A DNA stretch of 64,000 nt from UBA1219 sp045601425 (lineage in GTDB: Bacteria > Bacteroidota > Bacteroidia > Bacteroidales > P3). Shown here piece by piece: positions 1 through 7,907 of this stretch. The position numbers and the translations under genes are program-made. Below the pieces are notes generated by a model. The model did no database searches and was not told where the DNA came from. It was given only the letters and a program-made list of their open reading frames with translations. The stretch covers positions 87,168 to 151,167 of the forward strand of contig JAZRZP010000040.1 of the NCBI GenBank assembly GCA_045601425.1. Reading direction: 5' to 3'. Numbering within the stretch: position 1 is the first letter of the stretch; each line of letters begins with the position of its first letter.

Positions 1-1507
1 GAGTGATTTTCAGGATTCCGAAACTTTCTATTTCTTTCTCTATCAACCGTTCAAAAACGGCCTGCCGTATTACGGCTTTCCAGTAAAGTTCGTCCTTGTC
101 TTTGCCTTTGCCAAACTGTGTGAGTTTGTGGTGGCGGTGTGTCTTGGTAAAGGTGTTGTGCCGTCCCAATATAACATCTACAATGACTTTGGCTTTGAAC
201 GACTGGCGTGTTGCGACAATGGTTTCCAGAACATAGGCCATGTCTTCCTGCACTTCGATGCGTTCTTTCGGGTGCAGACAGTTGTCGCAGTTGCCGCAGT
301 TTTCCACATTGTACTCTTCTCCGAAATATTTCAGAATGTTGACTCTGCGGCAAACCGACGATTCGGCGTACGAAACAACTTCCTGTATCAGTTGGTTGGC
401 CTGTTCCTGTTCTTCAGGATTTTTGTCGTTGAAGAATTTGTAGAGTTTTTCCACATCGTGGTCAGAGTAGAATGCTATGCATTTTCCTTCGCCGCCATCG
501 CGTCCCGCACGTCCTGTTTCCTGATAATAACCTTCCACGCTTTTCGGAATGTCGTAGTGTATCACGAAGCGTACGTCGGGCTTGTCGATGCCCATACCGA
601 AAGCTATGGTGGCCACTATCACGTCAACTTCTTCCATGAGAAACTTGTCTTGATTTTCGTTGCGGGTTTTGGTGTCAAGTCCTGCATGGTAGGGCAGTGA
701 TTTTATGTTGTTGATGCGGAGAAGTTCGGAAATTTCCTCGACTTTTTTGCGTGTGAGGCAGTATATGATGCCCGATTTGTGCGGATTGTCTTTTATAAAA
801 CGTATTATCTCCTTATTAAGCACCATGGGGTCTGATGGTTTCGGACGTACTTCGTAGTAAAGGTTCGGACGGTTGAACGACGAGATGAAGAGTTTGGCAT
901 TCTCCATGTTCAGGTTTCGGATTATGTCCTGCTGTACTTTGGGGGTTGCCGAGGCTGTGAGTGCCAGAATGGGAGTTTTCTTGTTTATGGCATTGATGGC
1001 TTCGCGGAGCCTCCGGTATTCCGGCCGGAAATCGTGTCCCCATTCCGAAATACAGTGTGCCTCGTCAATGGCTATGAACGGAATCTTCAGGTGTTTCAGA
1101 AAATCAATGGTGTCGGGTTTGGAAAGGGTTTCGGGAGCAACGTAGAGGAGTTTCGTGTTGTCGGCCATCAGGTCGTCCTTCACTTCTTTGGTCTGCTGTT
1201 TGTTGAGTGTGGAGTTGAGAAAATGTGCCACGCAGTTGTTGCCGGAGTTGTAGCGTACTGCATCGACTTGGTTCTTCATTAGGGCAATGAGAGGAGAAAC
1301 GACAATCGTAGTGCCTTCCGAAATGATGGCCGGAAGCTGGTAACACAACGACTTTCCTCCGCCGGTGGGCATTATCACGAAAGTGTCTTTCCCAGAAAGT
1401 ATGCTTTCGATTATTTCTTTCTGCTCACCTTTGAAATGGTCGAAACCGAAATGTTCTTTCAGAGATTTTTCCAAATCTGCTGTTTTTATCTCCTCTTTTT
1501 TTCTCAT
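1..1507 (-). CDS. recQ: ATP-dependent DNA helicase RecQ, partial (3' end outside window)
   Basis: This minus-strand reading frame starts with ATG at 1507 and is open to the left edge, giving 502 residues of a protein that is about 600-730 residues in relatives. It shows the RecQ superfamily 2 helicase core: TGGGKS (Walker A, residues 48-53), DEAH followed by CISEWGHDFRP near residue 147, and the arginine-finger motif QETGRAGRDG. Four cysteines near residues 390-420 (ending NCGNCDNC) form the RecQ zinc-binding subdomain, and the start of the RQC winged helix follows. RecQ unwinds 3'-5' in recombination and stalled-fork repair. An AAGGAG ribosome site lies about 10 bases before the ATG. A second, shorter RecQ lies at 33121-35025. 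Divergent from kdsD. Confidence 0.95.
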   Translation of the reverse strand, partial: MRKKEEIKTADLEKSLKEHFGFDHFKGEQKEIIESILSGKDTFVIMPTGGGKSLCYQLPAIISEGTTIVVSPLIALMKNQVDAVRYNSGNNCVAHFLNSTLNKQQTKEVKDDLMADNTKLLYVAPETLSKPDTIDFLKHLKIPFIAIDEAHCISEWGHDFRPEYRRLREAINAINKKTPILALTASATPKVQQDIIRNLNMENAKLFISSFNRPNLYYEVRPKPSDPMVLNKEIIRFIKDNPHKSGIIYCLTRKKVEEISELLRINNIKSLPYHAGLDTKTRNENQDKFLMEEVDVIVATIAFGMGIDKPDVRFVIHYDIPKSVEGYYQETGRAGRDGGEGKCIAFYSDHDVEKLYKFFNDKNPEEQEQANQLIQEVVSYAESSVCRRVNILKYFGEEYNVENCGNCDNCLHPKERIEVQEDMAYVLETIVATRQSFKAKVIVDVILGRHNTFTKTHRHHKLTQFGKGKDKDELYWKAVIRQAVFERLIEKEIESFGILKIT

Positions 1508-1548
1508 TGCTTTTTTTAACTCCTTATATTTTAACAATCTACATTTTT

Positions 1549-1583
1549 TTTGCCGGTAAACACAATTATTTTCGTATTTTTGC
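1549..1583 (+). promoter_or_regulatory. Bacteroidota-type promoter of kdsD
   Basis: TTTG at 1549-1552 and TATTTTTG at 1575-1582 (22-base gap) match the Bacteroidota -33/-7 consensus. Transcription would begin near 1590, some 55 bases before the kdsD ATG. This argues against an upstream in-frame start at 1507, which would lie before the promoter. Confidence 0.65.
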
Positions 1584-1644
1584 ACTCGCGTTTCTGATTG
1601 TAAAATTAAGAAATTTTTCCGACATAACAAAATATTTTTTTTCG

Positions 1645-2613
1645 ATGAAAACCGAGAAAGAGATTAAAGATATTGCAAATCAGGTGTTTAGCTGTGAGAA
1701 AAAAGCTGTTGAAAAACTGTCCGAACAGTTGGATAACAACTTCTTCAAGGCCGTTGAAACCCTGTTTTTCAGCAAAGGTAGGGTGATTATTACAGGAATA
1801 GGCAAGAGTGCCAACATCGCAAACAAGATTGTCTCCACCATGAATTCCACCGGCACGCCGGCCGTCTTCATGCACGCAGCAGATGCCATTCACGGTGATT
1901 TGGGAATCATACAGCCCGATGACGTGGTGGTGTGCATCTCCAAAAGCGGCAATACTCCAGAGATAAAAGTCCTTATTCCTCTGATAAAGAACACTGGCAA
2001 TACTCTCATCGGCATTGTGGGCAACATGGATTCTTATCTGGCAACGCAGTCCGACATAGTATTGAACACTACCGTTGATTGCGAAGCCGACCCAAACAAT
2101 CTTGCACCTACGGCAAGCACCACAGCTCAGCTGGTGATGGGCGATGCTTTGGCGGTTGCACTCATAGAATGCCGCCGTTTTACCGCCAACGATTTTGCGA
2201 AATATCATCCGGGCGGTGCTTTGGGCAAGCAGCTTTACATGCGTGTTTCCGACCTATACAAGGAAAACGAGCGTCCTCTGGTGGCTCCGGAAACCGGTAT
2301 ACGCGAAACCATTCTGGAAATGACCGGCAAGCGTCTCGGTTGCACGGTGGTCGGCAACGGAACCACAATAGAAGGCATTATCACCGACGGTGACTTGCGC
2401 CGCATGATGAAGAGCAACAACTCTTTCGCCCACCTCAAAGCCATGGATATCATGTCTAAGTCGCCCAAGACTATCTGTGAAAACGAATTTGCAGTGAATG
2501 CACTCACTCTGATGAGAAACTCTTCTATAACACAACTTGTTGTGGTTGATTCGGAAAACCGTTATCTCGGAGTTTTGCACCTGCACGATCTTCTCCGTGA
2601 AGGTATAATATAA
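1645..2613 (+). CDS. kdsD: Arabinose-5-phosphate isomerase (KdsD/KpsF family)
   Basis: The 322-residue product has an N-terminal SIS sugar-isomerase domain (about residues 35-175, with GIGKSANIANK and the CISKSGNTPE loop) followed by two CBS domains (about 200-320). This is the architecture and length of KdsD, which interconverts ribulose-5-phosphate and arabinose-5-phosphate for Kdo synthesis in LPS. The ATG at 1645 (MKTEKEIKD) was chosen over an in-frame start at 1507 because the promoter lies between them and the upstream extension is low-complexity. The next gene, lptB, serves LPS export, and the 42-base gap suggests one transcript. Confidence 0.93.
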   Translation: MKTEKEIKDIANQVFSCEKKAVEKLSEQLDNNFFKAVETLFFSKGRVIITGIGKSANIANKIVSTMNSTGTPAVFMHAADAIHGDLGIIQPDDVVVCISKSGNTPEIKVLIPLIKNTGNTLIGIVGNMDSYLATQSDIVLNTTVDCEADPNNLAPTASTTAQLVMGDALAVALIECRRFTANDFAKYHPGGALGKQLYMRVSDLYKENERPLVAPETGIRETILEMTGKRLGCTVVGNGTTIEGIITDGDLRRMMKSNNSFAHLKAMDIMSKSPKTICENEFAVNALTLMRNSSITQLVVVDSENRYLGVLHLHDLLREGII

Positions 2614-2655
2614 ACAGTGTCCAGATTCCTTTACAAGATTGAAAAAACGAACATT

Positions 2656-3378
2656 ATGATATTAAGAACCGAAGACGTAGTAAAAAAATACCGCAGCCGT
2701 ACTGTGGTGAAAGGTGTGAGCGTGAATGTGCAACAGGGTGAGATTGTGGGACTTCTTGGCCCTAACGGTGCAGGAAAAACCACCACATTCTACATGATTG
2801 TCGGTATCATAAAACCTTATGCAGGAAAGGTGTTCCTTGATGATCAGGAAATAACGAAAATGCCCATGTTCAAGCGTGCCAAGGCCGGTGTCGGCTATCT
2901 GGCACAGGAAGCATCTGTCTTCCGCAATCTTACGGTTGAAGACAATATCATGGGTATTCTGGAATTTACCAGACTCAGCAAAGCGGAACGTGAGGCAAAG
3001 TTGGAATCGTTGCTCGATGAATTCGGCTTGCAGCATATACGCAAAAGCAAGGGGATACAGCTTTCGGGTGGGGAACGCCGCCGTACCGAAATAGCACGGG
3101 CTCTGGCAATGGACCCGAAATTCCTGCTTCTTGACGAACCTTTTGCTGGTGTAGATCCCATCGCCGTACAGGACATTCAGGGCATCGTAGCGAAACTGAA
3201 GGAAAAAAACATCGGAATCCTCATCACCGACCACAACGTGCACGAAACACTCGCCATTACCGACAGGGCATATCTCCTGTTCGAGGGGAGCGTGCTCAAA
3301 TCCGGCACACCCGAGGAACTTGCCAATGACGAGATGGTTCGCAGAGTTTATCTCGGCAACGATTTCGAACTTAGGTAG
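2656..3378 (+). CDS. lptB: LPS export ABC transporter ATP-binding protein LptB
   Basis: This 240-residue ABC ATPase powers extraction of lipopolysaccharide from the inner membrane with LptF and LptG (not in this window). Visible motifs are Walker A GPNGAGKTT (from residue 35), signature LSGGERRR (from 136), Walker B LLLDEPFAGVDP (about 157) and switch histidine in TDHN (193). It lacks the long insert of importer ATPases and has the short C-terminus typical of LptB. ATG at 2656 gives the usual family length; a GTG at 2617 would add 13 atypical residues. Its last 31 bases overlap the 3' end of the convergent pepT gene. Confidence 0.95.
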   Translation: MILRTEDVVKKYRSRTVVKGVSVNVQQGEIVGLLGPNGAGKTTTFYMIVGIIKPYAGKVFLDDQEITKMPMFKRAKAGVGYLAQEASVFRNLTVEDNIMGILEFTRLSKAEREAKLESLLDEFGLQHIRKSKGIQLSGGERRRTEIARALAMDPKFLLLDEPFAGVDPIAVQDIQGIVAKLKEKNIGILITDHNVHETLAITDRAYLLFEGSVLKSGTPEELANDEMVRRVYLGNDFELR

Positions 3379-4586
3379 GATACCTGTAAGATATAGAGCA
3401 TCACCTCTTTGGCTTTTTCTATACTTTCAAGGGGCACATACTCGAATCTGCTGTGGAAGTTGTGTCCGCCGGCAAAGATGTTTGGGCAGGGCAGACCTTT
3501 TGCCGAAAGCGATGCTCCGTCGGTGCCGCCGCGTATAGGCTGTACTTTCGGAATAATACCCGATTTCTTCATTGCTTCCAATGCCCATTCCACAACTTCG
3601 AAATGCGGTTCGATGTATTCCCGCATGTTTCGGTAAGTGTCGGTGATTTCGGTTTGTACGACGTTGCCGTATTTCCGGTTCAGCGATTCGGTTATGTCCG
3701 TGATTTTCTGTTTCCGCAGCATGAATCTGTCGAGGCTGTGGTCACGGACGATGTATTGCAGCGTGGTGTGTTCCACATCTCCGCGAAAATCGGTGAGATG
3801 AAAGAAACCGTCGTAACCGTCGGTATTTTCGGGACGCTCGTTTTCAGGCAGCATCGAGTCAAATTCTTTTGCGACAAGTATGGAGTTGACCATCTTTCCT
3901 TTTGCATATCCGGGATGGATATTGTTTCCGGAAATGTTTATTTCCGCACTGGCTGCGTTGAAACATTCATATTCGAGTTCGCCTGCTTCTCCGCCGTCAA
4001 TGGTGTAGGCATAGTCCGCCCCGAATTTTATCAAGTCGAAATTTTCGGTGCCTCTTCCGATTTCCTCGTCGGGGGTGAAGGCAATCTTTATTTCACCGTG
4101 TTCAAAGTCGGGGTTTTCTGTCAGGAATTCAGCCATCTGCATGATTGCGGCAATGCCGGCCTTGTCGTCTGCTCCGAGCAATGTCGTGCCGTCGGTCGTT
4201 ATCAAGGTCTGTCCGATGTGGTTTTTCAGTTCGGGATATTCGTCTGTTTTCAGAGAAATGTCTTTACCCGAATTAAGTAGCATGTCTTTGCCGTCATAGT
4301 TTTTCCAGACTATCGGTTTGACATTTTTTCCGGATACATCGGGAGATGTGTCGACGTGCGCCAAGAAGCCTATTTTGGGAGATTCTTCTGTGGTATTCGC
4401 CGGAATTGCGGCATACAGGTAGCCGTGCCGGTTGAGCGTGCTTTCAATGCCCATTGCCGAAAGTTCGTCTTGCAAAACCTTCAGCAAATCGAATTGCTTT
4501 TCTGTGCTCGGATGTGTTTCCGAAAGTTCGTCGGATTGGGTGTCGAAACTCACGTATTTCAGGAAACGTTCTAAAAGGTCGGTCAT
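3348..4586 (-). CDS. pepT: Peptidase T (tripeptide aminopeptidase)
   Basis: The 412-residue M20B metallopeptidase removes the N-terminal residue from tripeptides in the cytosol. The two-zinc site is complete: HVDTSPD, GADDKAG, the catalytic pair in TPDEEIGRG, Asp in DGGEAGELE and the C-terminal His in GGHNFHSRFE. ATG at 4586 (MTDLLERF) gives the usual family length of about 408; a TTG eight codons earlier is possible. The 3' end is antisense to the last 31 bases of lptB. A terminator-like hairpin stands only about 20 bases upstream of the start codon, so pepT needs its own promoter or readthrough. Confidence 0.95.
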   Translation of the reverse strand: MTDLLERFLKYVSFDTQSDELSETHPSTEKQFDLLKVLQDELSAMGIESTLNRHGYLYAAIPANTTEESPKIGFLAHVDTSPDVSGKNVKPIVWKNYDGKDMLLNSGKDISLKTDEYPELKNHIGQTLITTDGTTLLGADDKAGIAAIMQMAEFLTENPDFEHGEIKIAFTPDEEIGRGTENFDLIKFGADYAYTIDGGEAGELEYECFNAASAEINISGNNIHPGYAKGKMVNSILVAKEFDSMLPENERPENTDGYDGFFHLTDFRGDVEHTTLQYIVRDHSLDRFMLRKQKITDITESLNRKYGNVVQTEITDTYRNMREYIEPHFEVVEWALEAMKKSGIIPKVQPIRGGTDGASLSAKGLPCPNIFAGGHNFHSRFEYVPLESIEKAKEVMLYILQVSYLSSKSLPR

Positions 4587-4605
4587 GTTGTCGGTTTTTT
4601 CTTTT

Positions 4606-4637
4606 GACAAAAAAACGGAAGTACGTAACTTCCGTTT
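4606..4637 (-). terminator. Rho-independent terminator-like hairpin between the 57-codon gene and pepT
   Basis: AAACGGAAGT (4613-4622) pairs perfectly with ACTTCCGTTT (4628-4637) around a 5-base loop. Read on the minus strand, the stem is followed by seven T residues. It follows the stop of the 57-codon gene by 27 bases and precedes the pepT start by about 20. Confidence 0.75.
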
Positions 4638-4663
4638 CTCTGTTTTTTTCAGTATGTCGGGAT

Positions 4664-4837
4664 TCAGTTCAGACTGTAATCCAGTACATTTGATTTTACT
4701 TTTATCCGTTGGGTACTGCGGGCATAGCTCAGAATAGTCTGTATGACTTTTTTCGATGGCTGATTCTGTGCATGTCTGGACTTCCTCGGAAAGTAATTTT
4801 GCGGGTTGAATAAATCGTAGTTTTGTATCATTGGCAT
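4664..4837 (-). CDS. Small conserved-looking protein downstream of sigma factor
   Basis: A 57-codon gene starts at ATG 4837 (or ATG 4831, 55 residues) and ends with TGA at 4664. The product begins MPMIQNYDLFNP and has a basic middle (FPRKSRHAQN) followed by PSKKVIQTILSYARS and a hydrophobic tail ending DYSLN. There is no signal peptide or membrane segment. From memory, Bacteroidales genomes often carry a small protein with a related PSK..IQ.ILNYAR segment; I could not check this here. It lies between two terminators, so it is probably its own small transcription unit. Function unknown. Confidence 0.6.
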   Translation of the reverse strand: MPMIQNYDLFNPQNYFPRKSRHAQNQPSKKVIQTILSYARSTQRIKVKSNVLDYSLN

Positions 4838-4888
4838 CAATAAATTAATAAAACATATATTTGTGTTCGATATTCAAAATATATCGGA

Positions 4889-4927
4889 CAAAAAAACTCC
4901 CAAACAATTTTTTTATTGTATGGGAGT
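4889..4927 (-). terminator. Terminator downstream of sigma factor gene
   Basis: A 13-bp stem with one mismatch, 4896-4908 paired with 4915-4927 around six T/A bases, is followed on the minus strand by seven T residues. It sits 29 bases beyond the sigma factor stop codon. Confidence 0.75.
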
Positions 4928-4956
4928 GATATAAAAAATTCCTAAAAAATCTTAAA

Positions 4957-5544
4957 TCACAAATCTATCGACAGATTGCTGTTTTTTGCCAGACGACGGA
5001 GGTTGATTATTGCGTAACGCATACGTCCGAGGGCTGTATTGATACTGACACCCGTTTGTTCGGCAATGTCCTTGAATTCCATTTTTCCGTAGTGCCGGAG
5101 TATCACTACACGGCGCTGCTCGGCCGGAAGTTGGCGAATCAGCTTGCGTATATCCTGACGTGTTTGCGTTTTTATGAGCGTCTTTTCCACATTGTCGTCA
5201 ACGACACGGAGATTTTCGAGCAGGAAGTCGTTCTTGTTCACGGTCGGAAGTTTGCTTGTATGGCGGAAATGATCAACTATGAGGTTGTGGGCAATGCGCA
5301 TGACCCAATGGATGAATTTATTCTCGTCCTTGTACAGACCTGCGTTTATCGTATGGACAACTTTCAAAAATGTATCCTGAAAAATGTCATCGGCGATTTC
5401 CCTGTTTTTCACCACCGATATGATATAACCGTAAACTTTTGCCTGATGGCGTGCAAGCAAAATTTCGAAACTGGCATAATTACCATTTTTGTAGCTGTCT
5501 ATCAATTCGTTATCGCTAAGATAAACGTCCGTTGATACGTTCAT
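4957..5544 (-). CDS. RNA polymerase sigma-70 family (ECF-type) sigma factor
   Basis: The 195-residue protein has a region 2 domain (residues about 25-95, including the core-binding DDIFQDTFLKVV) and a region 4 helix-turn-helix (about 130-185, EFKDIAEQTGVSINTALGRMRYA). Regions 1 and 3 are missing, as in extracytoplasmic-function sigma factors. No anti-sigma factor gene lies next to it, which is different from the usual SusC-linked ECF units of this phylum; the only companion is the 57-codon gene downstream. It has a strong consensus promoter of the housekeeping type, so it is not obviously autoregulated. Confidence 0.9.
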   Translation of the reverse strand: MNVSTDVYLSDNELIDSYKNGNYASFEILLARHQAKVYGYIISVVKNREIADDIFQDTFLKVVHTINAGLYKDENKFIHWVMRIAHNLIVDHFRHTSKLPTVNKNDFLLENLRVVDDNVEKTLIKTQTRQDIRKLIRQLPAEQRRVVILRHYGKMEFKDIAEQTGVSINTALGRMRYAIINLRRLAKNSNLSIDL

Positions 5545-5628
5545 ATAATCTCCTTGCTTTTATTGTTACAAAAAATAGTAATATTTTTTCGATAATCTTA
5601 CGTTTTGGTTTCTAAATTGATTCGGAGT

Positions 5629-5661
5629 GCAAAATTACATTTTTTTTCTGATATGTCCAAA
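5629..5661 (-). promoter_or_regulatory. Consensus promoter of the sigma factor gene
   Basis: On the minus strand TTTG (5658-5661), a 20-base spacer and TAATTTTGC (5629-5637) form a full Bacteroidota promoter. Transcription would start about 80 bases before the ATG at 5544. Confidence 0.75.
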
Positions 5662-5827
5662 ATTTATTTTGTTTTTTTAATGGTGTTTTTGGTAAAATAT
5701 TGATTTGTAATCTATTATAAAATATATTAATTGTAAATTTTTTTTTGAAATCAAAAAAAGTGCCCGCAGTTGAACGCCTTCGTTACGGTTGTTTGTAAAT
5801 AAAATTTTTCATTTCATTTTTTTTTGT

Positions 5828-5835
5828 TACTTTTG
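5828..5835 (+). promoter_or_regulatory. -7 element for the secreted protein/AtoE operon
   Basis: TACTTTTG followed by C matches the Bacteroidota -7 element 33 bases before the ATG at 5869. No well-placed TTTG was found upstream. The rest of the 324-base divergent gap 5545-5868 is very AT-rich and holds only the sigma factor promoter. Confidence 0.5.
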
Positions 5836-5868
5836 CAAACCCGAAACTAATAATAAAAAACACATATA

Positions 5869-6495
5869 ATGAAACGTATTGTATTTATAATTATGGTTAT
5901 GCTTTGTCCATTGCTGGCGATTTCGCAGGAAGAAAAGCAGATAGAGGAAGCTCTTACAAACTACATGAAACGTTTTCCGGAGTCATCGTTGCAGGACGTT
6001 TACAAACTTTGCTATCAGGATTTTTTCGGACCCGCACACCTGCTTTCCGATGAAAACGAGGCCGAAAACCGGATCAAAAAGGAACTCTTTTCCCAGCCGA
6101 ACAATAATTTCGTTTACGAACCTACCGGCTATTGGGGAAATTACTATCGTGTGAACATCGCAGTGATACAAATTGGAGCCATCTCTTTCGAGAAATATTT
6201 CGATGCCTTTAAGCGCAGTGCCGAAGTCAAGAACCCGATAACCGTGGGACAATGGACCGCAATATGGGCAAACATCGTGGCTGTTGCAGAAAAAATCGAA
6301 CCGCAACCCAAGAATTTCGAAGCCGACAAGGCTGCCATTGCCGAACAGATGGAGCAGGGCAACTATGTCATCGACCACAGTAAAAATTTCAACAAAACTT
6401 ACCGGTTCCGTTACCGTCTTATCCGCAAGGATATTTTTGAAGAAGAAATCAAACCGATTCTGGATAAGGGCTTCATGAAGAACCAAAATTATTGA
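5869..6495 (+). CDS. Secreted protein of unknown function, paired with AtoE transporter
   Basis: The 208-residue product has a signal peptide (MKRIVFIIMVMLCPLLAIS, cleavage near residue 20). The mature part is soluble, with the recognisable blocks LQDVYKLCYQDFFGPAHLL and EPTGYWGNYYRVNIAVI. I recall similar secreted Bacteroidales proteins of unknown function but know no domain name. Only 6 bases separate it from the AtoE-type transporter gene, so the two are almost certainly cotranscribed; a role linked to the same substrate is an inference from position only. Confidence 0.8.
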   Translation: MKRIVFIIMVMLCPLLAISQEEKQIEEALTNYMKRFPESSLQDVYKLCYQDFFGPAHLLSDENEAENRIKKELFSQPNNNFVYEPTGYWGNYYRVNIAVIQIGAISFEKYFDAFKRSAEVKNPITVGQWTAIWANIVAVAEKIEPQPKNFEADKAAIAEQMEQGNYVIDHSKNFNKTYRFRYRLIRKDIFEEEIKPILDKGFMKNQNY

Positions 6496-6501
6496 TAGAT
6501 T

Positions 6502-7854
6502 ATGTTTCAAAAGGTTATAAACGGTTGTGTAAAAGTAGTACAGCGTTATTTGCCTGAACCGTTTATTTTTGCCGCAATACTTACCGTTCTGGCCATGGCT
6601 CTGGCCATGCCAATATGCAGACAGACTCCCATCGAGGTTATAGAACATTGGGGCGGTGGTGTGTGGTCGCTTCTGGCTTTTGCCATGCAGATGGCGTTGG
6701 TTCTTGTTTGCGGAAGTGCTCTTGCAGCTGCTCCTGTCATAAAGAAGGGTATCAGTTTTCTTGCTTCGATACCTAAAACGCCTGTCGCAGCCATAGCCAT
6801 CGTGTCGTGCATTTCGGCCTTGGCCTGCTGGATAAACTGGGGTTTCGGGCTCATTGTCGGTGTGATTTTTGCCAAGGAAGTTGCCCGAAAGGTAAAGAAC
6901 ATAGACTACCGTCTCCTGATAGCGTCTGCATACAGTGGCTTTGTGGTATGGCATGCCGGACTTTCCGGTTCCATACCTCTCACCATGGCCACTCCGGGCG
7001 ATAGCCTGAAAGAAGCCACCAACGGAATCCTCACCTCTCCGGTGCCTATATCGAAAACGATCCTCGAACCACACAACCTCGTAATAGTATTGCTTATAAT
7101 AGTTGCATTGACTTTGGTCAATTCACTCATGCATCCTAAATCCGGAAATGTGGTGACCGTAGACCCGGAACTGCTTACTGAGGAAGAACAGAAACCGGCA
7201 AAAAAAGCTTCAACACCTGCCGAAAAGTTGGAAAACAGCAGTATCCTTGCATGTGTCATTGCAGGTATAGGTCTTGTTTATCTTGTGATAAAGCTGTTTT
7301 TCCGAGGCGGCTCGTTCGACCTTAATGCAGTGATTATGCTGTTCCTGTTTCTGGGACTCATATTGCACAAAACACCGCTGGCGTACGTCCATGCTTTTAC
7401 CAATGCCTCGAAAGGTGCAGCCGGCATACTGCTTCAGTTTCCGTTTTATGCCGGAATAATGGGTATAATCACGGGCGTGGGCGAATCGGGAATATGCTTG
7501 GGAACGGTCATAAGCGAAGCCTGCATAAGCATCTCCAATCCGCATACATATCCCTTGCTTACCTTTTTGTGTGCGGCAGTCCTGAACATGTTTGTCCCTT
7601 CGGGTGGCGGACATTGGGCTATTCAGGCTCCCATCATGTTCTCGGCCGGTGCCGACCTCGGAGTTGATCCCGGACTTACCGGTACGGCCATCGCATGGGG
7701 TGACGCTTGGACAAACCTGATACAGCCTTTCTGGGCAATACCGGCTCTGGCCATAGCCAAATTGGGTGCCAAGGACATTATGGGTTACTGTATCATAGAC
7801 CTCATAGTTACGGGAATCATAATTTGCGGAGGTCTGCTTGTATGGTCGTTTTAG
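6502..7854 (+). CDS. atoE: Short-chain fatty acid transporter, AtoE family
   Basis: A 450-residue inner-membrane protein with about 10-12 hydrophobic segments and conserved AtoE features: LPEPFIFAAILT near the N-terminus, ACWINWGFGL, HAGLSGSIPL and the late FVPSGGGHWAIQAP motif. The family is thought to move short-chain fatty acids such as butyrate or acetoacetate. A charged loop at about residues 225-245 divides the protein in two halves. The transcription unit ends at a hairpin shared with the convergent glycosyltransferase gene. Substrate is inferred from family only. Confidence 0.88.
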   Translation: MFQKVINGCVKVVQRYLPEPFIFAAILTVLAMALAMPICRQTPIEVIEHWGGGVWSLLAFAMQMALVLVCGSALAAAPVIKKGISFLASIPKTPVAAIAIVSCISALACWINWGFGLIVGVIFAKEVARKVKNIDYRLLIASAYSGFVVWHAGLSGSIPLTMATPGDSLKEATNGILTSPVPISKTILEPHNLVIVLLIIVALTLVNSLMHPKSGNVVTVDPELLTEEEQKPAKKASTPAEKLENSSILACVIAGIGLVYLVIKLFFRGGSFDLNAVIMLFLFLGLILHKTPLAYVHAFTNASKGAAGILLQFPFYAGIMGIITGVGESGICLGTVISEACISISNPHTYPLLTFLCAAVLNMFVPSGGGHWAIQAPIMFSAGADLGVDPGLTGTAIAWGDAWTNLIQPFWAIPALAIAKLGAKDIMGYCIIDLIVTGIIICGGLLVWSF

Positions 7855-7874
7855 AAATAAGACATACTTGAATG

Positions 7875-7907
7875 AAAAAACTCACACCTTTCCGGTGTGA
7901 GTTTTTT
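7875..7907. terminator. Bidirectional terminator between atoE and glycosyltransferase genes
   Basis: ACTCACACC (7880-7888) and GGTGTGAGT (7894-7902) form a perfect stem with a 5-base loop, flanked by A residues on one side and T residues on the other, so it can work for both converging genes. The glycosyltransferase stop codon lies at its right edge. Confidence 0.85.

Noticed and set aside
4715..4735. tRNA-like 5' half (GCGGGCATAGCTCAG)
   Set aside because: It looks like the start of tRNA-Gly but no anticodon arm or T arm follows, and it lies inside the 57-codon gene on the other strand.
5983..7074. 363-codon minus-strand frame across the secreted protein and atoE genes
   Set aside because: Spans two real genes antisense and their boundary; low-quality protein.
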